DNA of 64,000 bases from Desulfovibrio sp. JC010 (lineage in GTDB: Bacteria; Desulfobacterota; Desulfovibrionia; Desulfovibrionales; Desulfovibrionaceae): NCBI RefSeq assembly GCF_010470675.1, contig NZ_VOIQ01000004.1:145859-209858 (forward strand). Direction: 5' to 3'. The stretch's first letter is position 1; every line of letters starts with the position of its first letter. Position numbers and translations under genes: made by a program. The notes under the pieces were generated by a model. The model ran no database searches. It had not been told where the DNA came from and worked only from the letters and a program-made list of their open reading frames with translations. This document shows positions 55,162-64,000 of this stretch, piece after piece.

Positions 55162-57615
55162 ATGTCTCAAATCACGATTGAAGAAGAGCTTAAGAAATCG
55201 TACTTAGAGTACTCCTTGAGCGTAATTATCGGCCGAGCGATCCCTGATGTAAGGGACGGGCTGAAGCCTGTACACAGGCGTATTCTTTACGCCATGCACG
55301 AGCTTGGTAACAGCTACAACAGGGCCTATAAGAAATCCGCCCGTGTTGTCGGTGACGTAATCGGTAAATACCACCCGCACGGTGACTCTGCTGTTTACGA
55401 TGCCCTGGTACGTATGGCGCAGGAATTTTCCATGCGCGATCCGCTTGTTGACGGTCAGGGTAACTTCGGTTCCATTGACGGCGACGCCGCAGCGGCCATG
55501 CGTTACACCGAAGCAAGGATGTCCAAACTCAGTTCCGAGTTTTTGGCCGACCTTGAGAAAAAGACTGTCGATTTCCGCGACAACTACGATAACTCTTTGC
55601 AGGAACCTTCTGTTCTGCCCACCAAGGTGCCCAACCTGCTGCTGAACGGTACTTCCGGTATCGCGGTCGGTATGGCCACCAATATTCCGCCCCACAACCT
55701 CGGCGAGCTGATCAACGGTACCGTGCATCTGCTCGATAACCCTGAGTGTGAGATCGAAGACCTCATGGGCCACATCAAAGGACCTGACTTTCCCACCGGG
55801 GCACTCTGCTTCGGCGGAAAAGGTCTGCGTGAGGCTTACCTGACCGGACGCGGCTCCATCAAGATTCGCGGTGTTGTGAACATCGAGGAGAAAAAGAACG
55901 GTCGCCAGTCCATCGTCATCAGCGAAATTCCTTATGCCCTGAACAAATCCAGCATGGTTGAAAAAATCGCCCAGCTGGTTGGTGAAGGTAAAATTGAAGG
56001 TGTTTCCGATTTGCGCGATGAATCCGACCGTAAGGGTATCCGCGTTGTTGTCGACCTGAAAAAAGGCGCAATCGCGGATATTATCATCAACTCCCTGTAC
56101 AAGTTCACCCAGTTGGAGCAGAGCTTCGGCATCAACATGATGGCTGTTAACGCCAACCGTCCGCAGCTGATGAACCTGAAGCAGATTCTGGCTGCCTTCC
56201 TTGAACACCGCCGCGAAGTCATCATCCGCCGGACCCGTTTTGACCTCGACAAGTGCGAGAAACGCGCCCACATTCTCGAAGGTCTGCGTATTGCGCTGGA
56301 TAACATCGATGAAGTGGTCAAGATCATCCGCGGTTCCAAGAACGGTGATGAAGCACGCATCGGTTTGATGGAACGTTTTGAACTCTCCAAGGTACAGGCT
56401 CAGGCAATTCTCGATATGAGACTGCAGAGACTTACCAACCTTGAACACGAAAAACTGCTTGAAGAATACGCTGAAATTCTCAAGAAGATTGAATACTTCA
56501 AGTCCATTCTTGAGAATGAGGAAATTCTCAAAGGCGTTATCCGCGACGAGCTGGTTGAGATCAAAGAAGGTTACGCCACCGAGCGTAAAACCGTACTCAT
56601 GGATCACAACCCCGATGATATCGACATCGAAGACCTTATCCCTGATGATGATGCGGTCATCACTCTTTCCAGACGCGGTTACATCAAGCGTACCCCGCTT
56701 TCCAATTACCAGAAGCAGAAGCGCGGCGGTAAAGGTATTGCCGGTGTTCAGACCAAGGACGGTGATTTTATCCACACCTTCCTGACCACCTCCAACCACC
56801 AGTTCCTGCTGCTGTTCACTTCCAAGGGCAAGATGTTCAAAATCAAGGTTCATCAGGTTCCCGAAGCAAGCCGCATTGCCCGTGGCGCGCATATCGCCAA
56901 CCTGCTGCCCCTTGAGAAGGACGAAACCATTGCTACTGCCATGACTATGCGCGAATTCGAAGAAGAATGCTTCTTCCTGTTCGTGACCAAGAACGGCATG
57001 GTTAAACGTTCTTCCATCGCCCTGTACCGCAACTGCCGCCAGTCCGGTATCCGTGCGGTTGCCCTGAAGGACAATGATGAGTTGATCACAGTCAAGGAAG
57101 TAAGTGCTGATTCTGAAGCCGTGCTGGTGACCAGAAACGGTACTTCCATCCGCTTCAGCTGTCAGGATGCAAGAGCCATGGGCCGTGTGGCCAGCGGTGT
57201 TAAGGGGATTGCCCTTAGACCGGGCGACGAGGTTGTTTCCGGTGTTGTGACCGGAGTTGACGAGCGCGTCCAGCTGCTGACCATCTCCGAAGGCGGTTAC
57301 GGTAAACGTACCGACATTGAACAGCACCGCTTACAGACCCGTGGCGGTAAAGGCATCATCAGCATGAGAGTTACCACCAAGACCGGCAAGGTGCTTGGTT
57401 CAATCATGGTTGCAGCTGACGATGAAGTAGTACTGCTCACCTCCGGTAACAAGATCATCCGCATGGGCGTGAAAGATGTTTCCCTCGTCGGCCGCGCCAC
57501 GCAGGGTGTACGTCTTGTACGCATGGATGACGGCGACCACGTTGTGGGTTTTGACCTTGTTCAGGAAGCCAATGAAGAACCAACTTCCGAATCTGAAGGC
57601 GACGAATCTGCATAA
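55162..57615 (+). CDS. gyrA: DNA gyrase subunit A
   Basis: 817 residues. Breakage-reunion domain with [18 protein letters not shown] (quinolone-resistance region with the sensitive-type Ser and Asp) and the active-site Tyr in AMRYTEARM. The C-terminal beta-pinwheel carries the GyrA box QKRGGKG in [11 protein letters not shown], so it is gyrase rather than Topo IV. GGAG precedes the ATG. Its stop overlaps the next gene's start by one base. Confidence 0.97.
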   Translation: MSQITIEEELKKSYLEYSLSVIIGRAIPDVRDGLKPVHRRILYAMHELGNSYNRAYKKSARVVGDVIGKYHPHGDSAVYDALVRMAQEFSMRDPLVDGQGNFGSIDGDAAAAMRYTEARMSKLSSEFLADLEKKTVDFRDNYDNSLQEPSVLPTKVPNLLLNGTSGIAVGMATNIPPHNLGELINGTVHLLDNPECEIEDLMGHIKGPDFPTGALCFGGKGLREAYLTGRGSIKIRGVVNIEEKKNGRQSIVISEIPYALNKSSMVEKIAQLVGEGKIEGVSDLRDESDRKGIRVVVDLKKGAIADIIINSLYKFTQLEQSFGINMMAVNANRPQLMNLKQILAAFLEHRREVIIRRTRFDLDKCEKRAHILEGLRIALDNIDEVVKIIRGSKNGDEARIGLMERFELSKVQAQAILDMRLQRLTNLEHEKLLEEYAEILKKIEYFKSILENEEILKGVIRDELVEIKEGYATERKTVLMDHNPDDIDIEDLIPDDDAVITLSRRGYIKRTPLSNYQKQKRGGKGIAGVQTKDGDFIHTFLTTSNHQFLLLFTSKGKMFKIKVHQVPEASRIARGAHIANLLPLEKDETIATAMTMREFEEECFFLFVTKNGMVKRSSIALYRNCRQSGIRAVALKDNDELITVKEVSADSEAVLVTRNGTSIRFSCQDARAMGRVASGVKGIALRPGDEVVSGVVTGVDERVQLLTISEGGYGKRTDIEQHRLQTRGGKGIISMRVTTKTGKVLGSIMVAADDEVVLLTSGNKIIRMGVKDVSLVGRATQGVRLVRMDDGDHVVGFDLVQEANEEPTSESEGDESA

Positions 57616-58403
57616 TGAAAAGATTCATGATCATAATTATCGCATCCCTGCTGCTAATGCTGCAGGGATGCGATAAACCTGCTGATAATACATCGGAGGT
57701 TATCGATAAGGCTCGTGCTAATTTTATCAGCGGGTTCTATGTTGATTCCGAAAAAGGGTTCGAAAGATACCTGCAGGATAACCCTCAGGGCGAGCACCGT
57801 CTTGAAGCATGGGATTATCTGGTCAGAATTGCCGCTGAAGTTCGGCATGACAGTGACCGGGGGGCGGCGATCCTCGAAGCCATGTATCTTGAGTTCGGGC
57901 ATAAGGCGGAGCAGGCGGCCAAGCTTAAGCTTCGACTGGCTGAAATGTATATCCGCACCGGTCAGTATAAAACTGCTGTGGAAGCCCTTGAGAAAAGCCT
58001 TGAATTTTCCAACCAGCCACAGGTGCAGCTTGACTCCACAAGGACCATGCTGGCCGAGACTTTTCGTAAACTCAGAAATTACGACCTCGCCATTTACACC
58101 TACAATGATATAGCCAAGACCACTGAAAATCCGACCACAAAAGCCCGGGCACTGTTTGAAATGGCTCATACCCTGACCCTGATTCAGGCTTGGGAGCGGG
58201 CGGAATCAGAGCTTGAAAAACTGATCAGAATGGATGGTGTTCCCGAAGAGATTCACGCAGAAGCAACCTTCATGCTCGCTGATATTTACGAGCACCGCCA
58301 CGAATACAAACGCGCTGCCCAGCTGCTTGAAAAGATAGTGGATACTTATCCTAACCCGTATGCTGTTCGGTATAAGCTGGATTATTTGAAGAAACGGTTT
58401 TAG
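57615..58403 (+). CDS. TPR-repeat lipoprotein
   Basis: 262 residues. Lipobox LMLQGC with Cys19 predicts a lipid-anchored periplasmic protein. The mature part is all helical, with TPR-like repeats (AEMYIRTGQYKTAVEALEKS, RNYDLAIYTYNDIAKTTENP, HEYKRAAQLLEKIVDTYPNP). Its start overlaps the gyrA stop. The same gene follows gyrA in other Desulfovibrio genomes as I recall. Perhaps an outer-membrane assembly or secretion scaffold; unproven. Confidence 0.88.
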   Translation: MKRFMIIIIASLLLMLQGCDKPADNTSEVIDKARANFISGFYVDSEKGFERYLQDNPQGEHRLEAWDYLVRIAAEVRHDSDRGAAILEAMYLEFGHKAEQAAKLKLRLAEMYIRTGQYKTAVEALEKSLEFSNQPQVQLDSTRTMLAETFRKLRNYDLAIYTYNDIAKTTENPTTKARALFEMAHTLTLIQAWERAESELEKLIRMDGVPEEIHAEATFMLADIYEHRHEYKRAAQLLEKIVDTYPNPYAVRYKLDYLKKRF

Positions 58404-58407
58404 GTGG

Positions 58408-58448
58408 TATTTTTGAACTTGTAAGTAATCTTTACAAGTTCAAAAATA
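58408..58448. terminator. Two-way terminator closing the dnaA-gyrA operon
   Basis: A perfect 17-bp stem (58408-58424 with 58432-58448) with a 7-nt loop; both strands end in A/T runs, so it can stop the operon and the convergent lysR gene. Confidence 0.92.
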
Positions 58449-58458
58449 TGAAAATCAA

Positions 58459-59325
58459 TCAAATAACAATCCCCAATCCCCGCGCAATAAACCCTCCAAA
58501 CACCGAAACAACCTCTGACCGCAGTCCCGGCTGGAATCTGAGATCAATATAAACATGTTCTATGGCCGGCAGGTTGTCGGAAGGGCGGGCGTGACGGCAT
58601 CCCTTAGCCGTGGTTTCTTTGGTCACAACAGCTATTGCCAAACCTCCCTGAACTGCTGCCAGAAGTCCTGCAAGGCTTGGACTGCCGTAGGCAATGCGGT
58701 ATTTACGTCCGGCCTTATCAAGAGCTTTAAGCGCGTTTTCCCGGTAACAGCAGAACGGGTGAAAGAGGGCCAGCGGCAGGACATCCAATTCGGCTGGTTC
58801 CATTCTTTCCGGCAGAATCCAACTCAGCTCCAAAGGTGCTGAAAATTCGGTTTTTGCATTATCCGTGGCAATAACCAGATCAAGCTGCCCTTTATCAAGC
58901 ATAGCGGCCAGAGTTCGCGTGTCATCACAGAAGACATCTATCTGAACCTGAGGATGGTTCACGGCAAATTCTTTCAGGATACCGGGGAGATGTTTCATGG
59001 CGTAATCATCCGGTGCCCCCAGTCGTACAATGCCGTTCAGCTTCGGTCCTGATACTGCCGAGAGGGCTTCATCATGTAATTCAAGTATTTTGGATGAATA
59101 GCGGTAAAGTATTTCGCCTTCGGCTGTCAGGCTGACTCCTCTGCCTTCCCGTTGAAAAAGAACACATTTCAATTCATCCTCAAGCTTTTTCATCTGCATG
59201 CTTACAGCTGCCTGTGTGCGGTGTACAAGGTTGGCAGTGCGCGTAAAACTTTTGGTATCCGCAGCAATGATGAATGAACGGAGCAGGTCCGGTGTGAGTT
59301 GGGCTGAATGTAAGGTATCAAGCAT
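58459..59325 (-). CDS. LysR-family transcriptional regulator
   Basis: 288 residues. HTH at the N-terminus (LRSFIIAADTKSFTRTANLV, HRTQAAVSMQMKKLEDEL) and a periplasmic-binding-like effector domain (AMKHLPGILKEFAVNHPQVQ). It is divergent from the AhpD-like gene, with a perfect T-N11-A box between them, the classic layout for a LysR protein controlling its neighbour. Effector unknown. Confidence 0.92.
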   Translation of the reverse strand: MLDTLHSAQLTPDLLRSFIIAADTKSFTRTANLVHRTQAAVSMQMKKLEDELKCVLFQREGRGVSLTAEGEILYRYSSKILELHDEALSAVSGPKLNGIVRLGAPDDYAMKHLPGILKEFAVNHPQVQIDVFCDDTRTLAAMLDKGQLDLVIATDNAKTEFSAPLELSWILPERMEPAELDVLPLALFHPFCCYRENALKALDKAGRKYRIAYGSPSLAGLLAAVQGGLAIAVVTKETTAKGCRHARPSDNLPAIEHVYIDLRFQPGLRSEVVSVFGGFIARGLGIVI

Positions 59326-59347
59326 TTTTATATAATAGATAAATAGT

Positions 59348-59362
59348 ATTAGTTTGTCTAAT
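59348..59362. promoter_or_regulatory. LysR-type box between divergent lysR-like and AhpD-like genes
   Basis: ATTAG-TTTGT-CTAAT, a perfect inverted repeat including the T-N11-A pattern that LysR proteins bind. It lies 23 bp from the lysR start. Confidence 0.7.
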
Positions 59363-59404
59363 GTTTAAGACTCAGTCATTCTTATTTCAAATAAGGAGTA
59401 CTAA

Positions 59405-59752
59405 ATGATTGAAAGCCAAACTGAAAAAAAGAAGTCAATCGGCGCAAACTGGGAAAAATACACTAAGCTCATGCCTGAAATCGCTGAGCCGTATTATGAG
59501 TTGCATGGTGAGGTATACAAAGACGGATATGTAAAAGCCAAGCATAAACGTTTGATGGCACTGGTTGCCGCTCTTACCGGCGGCTGTAAGGCTTGTATTC
59601 TGTATCAGACTGTTGAAGCATTGAATGCAGGCTCTAGTGTGGATGAAATCCTTGAAAGCTGCGCTGTGGCAATTTCATTGGGGGGCACAATGGCAGCTGG
59701 AGAAACTGCCGATGTGATGGGGTTGCTCAAAGAAATGGGTAAGATTGATTAG
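59405..59752 (+). CDS. Carboxymuconolactone decarboxylase / AhpD-like protein
   Basis: 115 residues. All-helical CMD domain with the redox CxxC pair C61 and C64 in GGCKACILYQTVEAL. The usual His four residues after the second Cys (CxxCxxxH) is Gln68 here. Related proteins act as peroxidase partners (AhpD) or decarboxylases; the altered residue makes an ordinary AhpD reaction doubtful. Good Shine-Dalgarno AAGGAG. Confidence 0.88.
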   Translation: MIESQTEKKKSIGANWEKYTKLMPEIAEPYYELHGEVYKDGYVKAKHKRLMALVAALTGGCKACILYQTVEALNAGSSVDEILESCAVAISLGGTMAAGETADVMGLLKEMGKID

Positions 59753-59759
59753 TTTGAAT

Positions 59760-59791
59760 AAGTCGGTTCCATGCGGAGCCGACTTTTTTAT
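59760..59791 (+). terminator. Terminator of the AhpD-like gene
   Basis: AAGTCGG (59760-59766) pairs with CCGACTT from 59779, then TTTTTATT. Its T-run overlaps the stop codon of the convergent gene. Confidence 0.9.
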
Positions 59792-60891
59792 TCCTCGAAA
59801 TCATAAACAGTATATGAACTCATTAACTCCAGCATGATATAAATGCTGCTGTTTTCCCTGATGCAGGTAACGGCATCAATGATCATTTTGAGCTTGATTT
59901 TGAATTCATTGAGGGCTGATTTTTTGCGTTCTTTAATTATACGTTGGGCATATTCGGAATTCATGTTTGAGAAACTTATCGATAATCCTTTTTTAAAAAA
60001 GTAATTATTTGATGAGCGGATAAGCTTTTCGATGCCTTTGAAACCTAAGTCGTCATGAATGAGTTTGAGCTTAAAAAGAGACATGGCAATGTCTTCAGCC
60101 GGAAGTTCATCCTTCACCGCAGGAATAAGCAGCAGAGGGCTGTTTTGAAGCAATTTGTCCTGCATTGACTCATCATCAGGAAAATTGTCTGCAAGCCTGG
60201 CGGCAAAATCGCGGTTGCTTAGCTTGTTAATTAATTGCAGGAGAAATTCTTCAATGAGATTCAGACGCTGTTCGTGTTCCCTGAAAGCAGCGACGCGGAA
60301 TTCTTCTGCCTTGTCAGCAAATTCATTCTTTTTGAGATCGTCAATGGAATGGGCGAAAATTCTGGCACTGAATTCATCATCCAGTCTTTCAAGGACAATA
60401 TTCTCAGCTTGAGATCTTTTACCGAAAAGGGATTTGATATTTTTGGCGGCCAGATTCCACCATGAGATAAGGTCGTGCAGATCGTTTTGATAAAAATTAA
60501 AGCGAGGCAGGTTGTCTGAAAAGTCGGTCAGTTCACGGGAACTGCTTAAAAATGATTCATCTAGGCTTACTTCAGGTACTTGAATTTTACCCTCTTCCTT
60601 TAATTCCTGAACCCGGTCCATCAAATCTTCACAGGTTTTTTCAAATCGGGAAAAGGGTATTTCCAATTCACCTGATTCAAACTTATCGATAATCTTATTG
60701 ATTCTTACTGCCCGAATCATATTAAGATTTTCTATCACTTTTTGTTTTGTACCTTCAGAAAGAAGTATGAAAATCTTTGCCGTGGCAGCATTATTGAATT
60801 CACGGCTGAAGATTTCCTGAAGGCAGAAATCAGGCAGTAACCCGAGTGAATCAAGCTTATACTGTGAATTGAGAGAATCGATTTCAGACAT
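59788..60891 (-). CDS. Unknown 367-residue helical protein with FliG-like N-terminus
   Basis: 367 residues, no signal or membrane segment, rich in Leu, Lys and Glu. The N-terminal LPDFCLQEIFSREF followed by IFILLSEGTKQKVIENLN is reminiscent of the repeated N-terminal units of FliG, but the resemblance is faint and the FliG torque motif is absent. The rest is helical. Function unknown. It is single-gene, with the modular repeat copy 17 between its start and the glnA stop. Confidence 0.8.
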   Translation of the reverse strand: MSEIDSLNSQYKLDSLGLLPDFCLQEIFSREFNNAATAKIFILLSEGTKQKVIENLNMIRAVRINKIIDKFESGELEIPFSRFEKTCEDLMDRVQELKEEGKIQVPEVSLDESFLSSSRELTDFSDNLPRFNFYQNDLHDLISWWNLAAKNIKSLFGKRSQAENIVLERLDDEFSARIFAHSIDDLKKNEFADKAEEFRVAAFREHEQRLNLIEEFLLQLINKLSNRDFAARLADNFPDDESMQDKLLQNSPLLLIPAVKDELPAEDIAMSLFKLKLIHDDLGFKGIEKLIRSSNNYFFKKGLSISFSNMNSEYAQRIIKERKKSALNEFKIKLKMIIDAVTCIRENSSIYIMLELMSSYTVYDFEE

Positions 60892-60909
60892 AGCACACCT
60901 GTACGGACA

Positions 60910-61001
60910 ACGCCGCGAAGCGAACTAAAAGTTTTGGGGAGGGGGAGTCCAGAGGGGGAACCCTTTTTACAAAAAGGGTTCCCCCTCTGGTCGCCGAAGG
61001 C
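60910..61001. repeat. Intergenic modular repeat, copy 17 (AGAGGGGGAACCC core)
   Basis: CGCGAAGCGAACTAAAAGTT, GGGGAGGGGGAGTCC, hairpin AGAGGGGGAACCCTTTTT with its complement, and GGTCGCCGAAGGCTT at the stop of glnA. Nearly the reverse complement of copy 11, so the same core occurs 18 kb apart. Confidence 0.82.
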
Positions 61002-61004
61002 TTC

Positions 61005-62348
61005 TTATAAAACAGGCAGGTAGTTTGCTATTTCGTACTCGGTTACCTGAGTACGGTACCTGTCCCATTCCTTGATTTTGTTTCTGTAAAGATTGGCGTG
61101 AATATGTTCGCCGAGGCATTCCTTGACCACTTCGCTGTTCTTCATGGCCACTGCTGCTTCGTAAAGGTTGCCGGGCAGGGCAGTGATGCCGTGTTCAGCA
61201 AGGGTCGGACCGTCCATGGCGAAGATATTTTCTTCGATGGGTGCGGGCAGTTCGTAGGTCTCGTCAATTCCTTTAAGCCCGGCCTGCAGCATTACCGCAA
61301 AGCAGAGATAGGGGTTGGCAGCCGGGTCGGGGCAACGCAGTTCCATTCTGGTGGCATTTTCTTTGCCGGGCTTATACATGGGCACCCGCACCAGTGTGGA
61401 ACGGTTCTTACGGGCCCATGAGACATATACAGGGGCCTCATAGCCGGGAACCAGACGTTTGTATGAGTTGACCCACTGGTTGGTGACACAGGTCATTTCC
61501 GGGGCATGCTTGAGGATACCGGCAATATAGCTCTTGCCTTCCGGGCTGAGATGATACTCATCGTTGGCATCGAAAAAGACGTTACGGCCGTTTTTGAACA
61601 GGGACTGGTGTACGTGCATGCCGGAGCCGTTTTCGCCGAAAATGGGCTTGGGCATGAAGGTGGCGTAGATGCCGTGTTTGCGGGCCACTTCCTTAACGAT
61701 AACCCGGTAAGTCATGGCTGTGTCGGCCATGCGCATGCCTTCAGCGTAGCGCAGGTCGATTTCATGCTGGCTGGGTGCTACTTCGTGGTGGCTGTATTCT
61801 ACATCATAACCCATCTGTTCAAGGGAAAAAATGATGTCGCGGCGCACATCGTTACCGAGATCCAGCGGCGGGGCGTCAAAGTAACCGCCGCGGTCGATAA
61901 TCTTGGTGCCTTTTTCGTCCTGAAAAAGGAAAAATTCAAGTTCGGGACCCACGTAGTAGGTGTAGCCGCGCTCGGCAGCCTTATCGAGGGTTTTTTTGAG
62001 CACCCAGCGGCTGTCGCCTTCATACGGGGTGCCGTCCGGGTTCTGAATATCACAGAACATACGGGCTACCGGGCGTTCTGTTGGACGCCAGGAGCAAAGC
62101 TGAAAAGTGGTGGGATCGGGGATGGCGATCATGTCTGATTCTTCGATACGGGTAAACCCGAGAATAGAAGAACCATCAAAACCCATACCTTCTTCGAAAG
62201 ATGCTTCAAGTTCCTTGGGGGTAATCTGGAAGCTTTTCAGGGTTCCGAGAATATCTACAAACCAGAACTGTACGAAACTGATGTTGTAATCACGTACAGC
62301 CTTCAGGACATCGTCAGCGTTTTTGCAGTTGAAAATTGGCGCAGCCAC
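61005..62348 (-). CDS. glnA: Glutamine synthetase, type I-alpha
   Basis: 447 residues from a GTG 5 bases after AAGGAGGAAAC. It condenses glutamate and ammonia with ATP. Signatures: GMGFDGSSILGFTRIEESDM, YVGPELEFFLF, PIFGENGSGMHVHQSLF and VPMYKPGKENATRMELRCPD. Length and gaps match GSI-alpha, and no KNLYDLPPEE adenylylation loop is present, so control is probably by feedback, not by GlnE. Transcribed alone; the 197-bp upstream region has no clear consensus promoter. Confidence 0.95.
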   Translation of the reverse strand: MAAPIFNCKNADDVLKAVRDYNISFVQFWFVDILGTLKSFQITPKELEASFEEGMGFDGSSILGFTRIEESDMIAIPDPTTFQLCSWRPTERPVARMFCDIQNPDGTPYEGDSRWVLKKTLDKAAERGYTYYVGPELEFFLFQDEKGTKIIDRGGYFDAPPLDLGNDVRRDIIFSLEQMGYDVEYSHHEVAPSQHEIDLRYAEGMRMADTAMTYRVIVKEVARKHGIYATFMPKPIFGENGSGMHVHQSLFKNGRNVFFDANDEYHLSPEGKSYIAGILKHAPEMTCVTNQWVNSYKRLVPGYEAPVYVSWARKNRSTLVRVPMYKPGKENATRMELRCPDPAANPYLCFAVMLQAGLKGIDETYELPAPIEENIFAMDGPTLAEHGITALPGNLYEAAVAMKNSEVVKECLGEHIHANLYRNKIKEWDRYRTQVTEYEIANYLPVL

Positions 62349-62545
62349 TATTGTTTCCTCCTTGAAATAAGAAGTTATTCCCAGCCCTCGCAGAACTATT
62401 TCCGCAGCAGGGCAAGCATGTGTATTCTAAAATCAAACAGTTGATATAATTAGTTTATGCTGTGGTGAATTATTGAAAATCAAACCGATAATACCTGAAT
62501 ATGGATTCTTTATGCAAACGGTATCCGTAAAATTTTTCAGGCAGG

Positions 62546-63496
62546 CTAAATGGAATCAATCAAGTCCCGCACTTCCTTGAAAAAGGAGAGGATGTCAACA
62601 TGTGACTGGGATTCGGAATTGATATCCAAACGTTTGAAAAAAGATACAATATTTCCCTTAGGAGTATGGGTTCTGCTGAAGTAGAGTTCGTAAAGCGGAC
62701 CTTCGGGAGATTTTACGGCCAGAACCCATTCCCGTCCCTGTTTATGCCAGATTTTGGATGCATTATCTTCCTTGCGGCTGCTGACCAGATGAACCAGTTC
62801 CTGCAGCGTAAAAGGCTGTCCGGGTCTGCCGGGCATGCCGAGGAATTCCCCGGTATCGGAATGGATAACCACCGGGAGTTCCATGAAGTCAGATTCCGGC
62901 TCAATGGCTGAGCTGTCGGCATCAAGGGAGTAGGAATCAGATTCTCCATCGTCCTTTTTGATAGTGACCACTTTTTTGGCAGTGATCCTTTCCGGCTGCT
63001 GCAATCCTCCTGAGCTGGCCAGAATATCCTTGATTTCCTGCAACAGTTCAGTTGTTCCGGACGGTGCTTCAGACTGGGACTGTAGCAGTTCCTTCAGTGA
63101 TTTTTCCATGCGTGCCAGCCGCTGTTCGGACTTGGCCTGTGCAGTAACCAGTGCGGCAAGGCCATTCATCATCTGGGTGGTAGTTTTGGCCAGTTTTGCA
63201 AATTCTTCGCCGTTGACTTGCGAATCCTGTTTCTTTTCCGATAACTGACGATTTTCTTTAACTGACTCAAATTCTGTAAAAAGTTTATCGCGTATTTGCC
63301 TTACCGATAGATTTTTATTGAAAAGATCGCGAATACGTAAACTGAGTTTATCAGCACCTTTGCGAAAGCGCAGGGGTTTGCCGTGCCCGACAATGAAAAA
63401 GAATTCAGGGAATTTTTTGCGGTAACTCTTGATGGTGGTCACCGATACCCCGGTGATGTTGGAAAGGTCCCGATGGGTGAAAGTTTCAGCTGTCAT
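62546..63496 (-). CDS. MerR-like HTH protein with coiled coil and C-terminal domain
   Basis: 316 residues from ATG 63496 (AGGA nine bases upstream; a TTG 15 codons earlier has none). N-terminal HTH FTHRDLSNITGVSVTTIKSY followed by RFRKGADKLSLRIRDLF; a coiled coil around 95-170; an Asp/Glu/Ser linker; and a C-terminal region of about 120 residues (EFLGMPGRPGQPFTLQELVH, EWVLAVKSPEGPLYELYF) that I cannot name. It is a regulator by its HTH; the target is unknown. A 16-bp perfect palindrome lies about 110 bp upstream. Confidence 0.8.
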   Translation of the reverse strand: MTAETFTHRDLSNITGVSVTTIKSYRKKFPEFFFIVGHGKPLRFRKGADKLSLRIRDLFNKNLSVRQIRDKLFTEFESVKENRQLSEKKQDSQVNGEEFAKLAKTTTQMMNGLAALVTAQAKSEQRLARMEKSLKELLQSQSEAPSGTTELLQEIKDILASSGGLQQPERITAKKVVTIKKDDGESDSYSLDADSSAIEPESDFMELPVVIHSDTGEFLGMPGRPGQPFTLQELVHLVSSRKEDNASKIWHKQGREWVLAVKSPEGPLYELYFSRTHTPKGNIVSFFKRLDINSESQSHVDILSFFKEVRDLIDSI

Positions 63497-63607
63497 GTCT
63501 GGAAATCCTGTATAGTTATTTTCTGTAAGCCCAGTTGGCAAACAGATGTGTATTTGTTGAATCGTCAGAAAATAATTTCAATATATTTAATGAATAACAA
63601 ATAAATC

Positions 63608-63623
63608 TAGTTATCGATAACTA
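63608..63623. promoter_or_regulatory. 16-bp palindrome upstream of the MerR-like gene
   Basis: TAGTTATCGATAACTA, a perfect dyad between the MerR-like gene and the small membrane protein gene. Possible operator, perhaps for self-control. Confidence 0.45.
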
Positions 63624-63686
63624 TAATCGTCAGCGAGGTCAATATGTGTATACAGGAATATCGGAAGGTCAGCTGTGCAGCCGGGA

Positions 63687-63842
63687 TCAGTTCTGAAATC
63701 TGGTCAGCAATGAAAGGATAAAAAGAACCAGAAGCGCGGCCATGAGGATGGTATTGATATTAATGCCGCCTTTGACTTTCTGGCGTTTGCGGTACCCGAA
63801 TATCAGGATCAGGATTGCTATGAAGAGAAGAAGTTTGAACAT
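63687..63842 (-). CDS. Small two-helix membrane protein
   Basis: 51 residues from the ATG at 63842; the frame stays open 20 codons further, but the extra part is unlike a signal. Two hydrophobic stretches (LLLFIAILILIFGY; ILMAALLVLFILSLLTRF) flank a basic loop YRKRQKVKGG. The start lacks a clear Shine-Dalgarno, so this remains a probable rather than certain gene. Function unknown. Confidence 0.5.
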   Translation of the reverse strand: MFKLLLFIAILILIFGYRKRQKVKGGININTILMAALLVLFILSLLTRFQN

Positions 63843-63944
63843 GGAAAAAGTATTTAAATCGTCTTCACGAAAAAAGCAAAGAAATGACGGGCGGTTTCCC
63901 ACAAAGGCAGGGCTGAAAAATTTTGAGTGGATTTAGGAAATACA

Positions 63945-64000
63945 GAGCGAAGCTTGGTGAAAGGTTTTGAAAAGGGGAGTCCAGAGGGGAAAAACTTTTG
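63945..64000. repeat. Start of another modular repeat (copy 18, cut by the window)
   Basis: AGCGAAGCTTGGTGAAAGGT, TTTTGAAAAGGGGAGTCCAG and AGGGGAAAAAC match the beginning of the AGAGGGG-core type; the rest is beyond the edge. Confidence 0.6.

Noticed and set aside
56765..56776. Perfect DnaA box TTATCCACA inside gyrA
   Set aside because: Single copy in a coding region encoding conserved residues; a match of this length is expected by chance in a window of this size.
63742..63936. 64-codon plus frame over the small membrane protein gene
   Set aside because: No ribosome-binding site and an Arg/Lys-rich, low-quality sequence; the minus frame has two clear membrane helices.

Overview
The window looks like the chromosome-origin region of a marine, mid-GC Desulfovibrionales bacterium of the Desulfovibrio/Maridesulfovibrio type. 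This rests on gene content and order, not on a database search. The clues are the run dnaA-dnaN-gyrB-gyrA followed by a TPR lipoprotein, a four-subunit ferredoxin-dependent 2-oxoacid oxidoreductase, a DUF39-type homocysteine biosynthesis protein, a motility operon with two MotB-like genes, and the general codon style. There is no tRNA or rRNA gene, CRISPR array, transposase or prophage. This is core chromosome.

Layout. 1-4.7 kb (minus): a membrane serine peptidase of the NfeD family (cut by the window edge), then a lipoprotein, coaBC and a Pro/Gln-rich unknown protein in one operon, and a MerR-like coiled-coil protein. 4.8-9.8 kb (plus): queA, a ferredoxin-type oxidoreductase operon behind a good sigma70 promoter and a leader hairpin, then aroE. 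10-14.3 kb (minus): a lipoprotein alpha/beta hydrolase with an abnormal nucleophile elbow, an aldehyde dehydrogenase and an MltD-like LysM transglycosylase. 14.8 kb (plus): rlmB, preceded by a possible structured RNA. 15.6-21.6 kb (minus): the motility operon yggS-motA-motB-motB-fliL-fliN-fliO-fliP-fliQ. 21.7-27.4 kb (minus): era, topA, an Hpt protein and an amino-acid permease, with a perfect 14-bp parS palindrome between era and topA. 28.1-29.6 kb (plus): an RNHCP zinc protein coupled to rsgA. 29.7-34.7 kb (minus): an RND efflux system with its TetR regulator and a clear operator. 34.9-40.0 kb (minus): nhaA, a CHASE/PAS histidine kinase and an HD-GYP response regulator. 40.2-42.7 kb: a small unknown acidic protein, a Fur-family regulator and hisI-hisG. 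42.9-49.7 kb: a UDP-glucuronate decarboxylase, a DUF362 iron-sulfur protein, an EamA transporter, a geranylgeranyl-reductase-like flavoprotein, a HAD phosphatase and the homocysteine biosynthesis protein. 50-58.4 kb (plus): dnaA, dnaN, gyrB, gyrA and the TPR lipoprotein. 58.5-63.9 kb: a LysR/AhpD-like divergent pair, an unknown 367-residue protein, glnA, a second MerR-like coiled-coil protein and a tiny membrane protein.

The most striking feature outside the genes is a family of intergenic repeats of about 90-130 bp, about 18 copies or fragments here. The outer boxes are constant (a GCGAAGC...AAAAGTTTT end and a CCGCCGGAGGCAT or GTCGCCGAAGGCAT end). Between them sit at least three interchangeable hairpin cores. 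The copies lie at gene 3' ends, often beside a normal terminator, and one splits gyrB from gyrA.

Other points for a second look: the DnaA at this locus is clearly divergent; FliN carries four copies of an LA(x)EWAxAL motif; the alpha/beta hydrolase has Glu where Ser is expected; a perfect LysR-type T-N11-A box, a TetR dyad and a shared GACATAATTT(T)GTCAC motif suggest several testable regulatory circuits. I see no obviously new multi-gene system such as a defence island. The repeat family and the candidate structured RNA are the best candidates for something undescribed.
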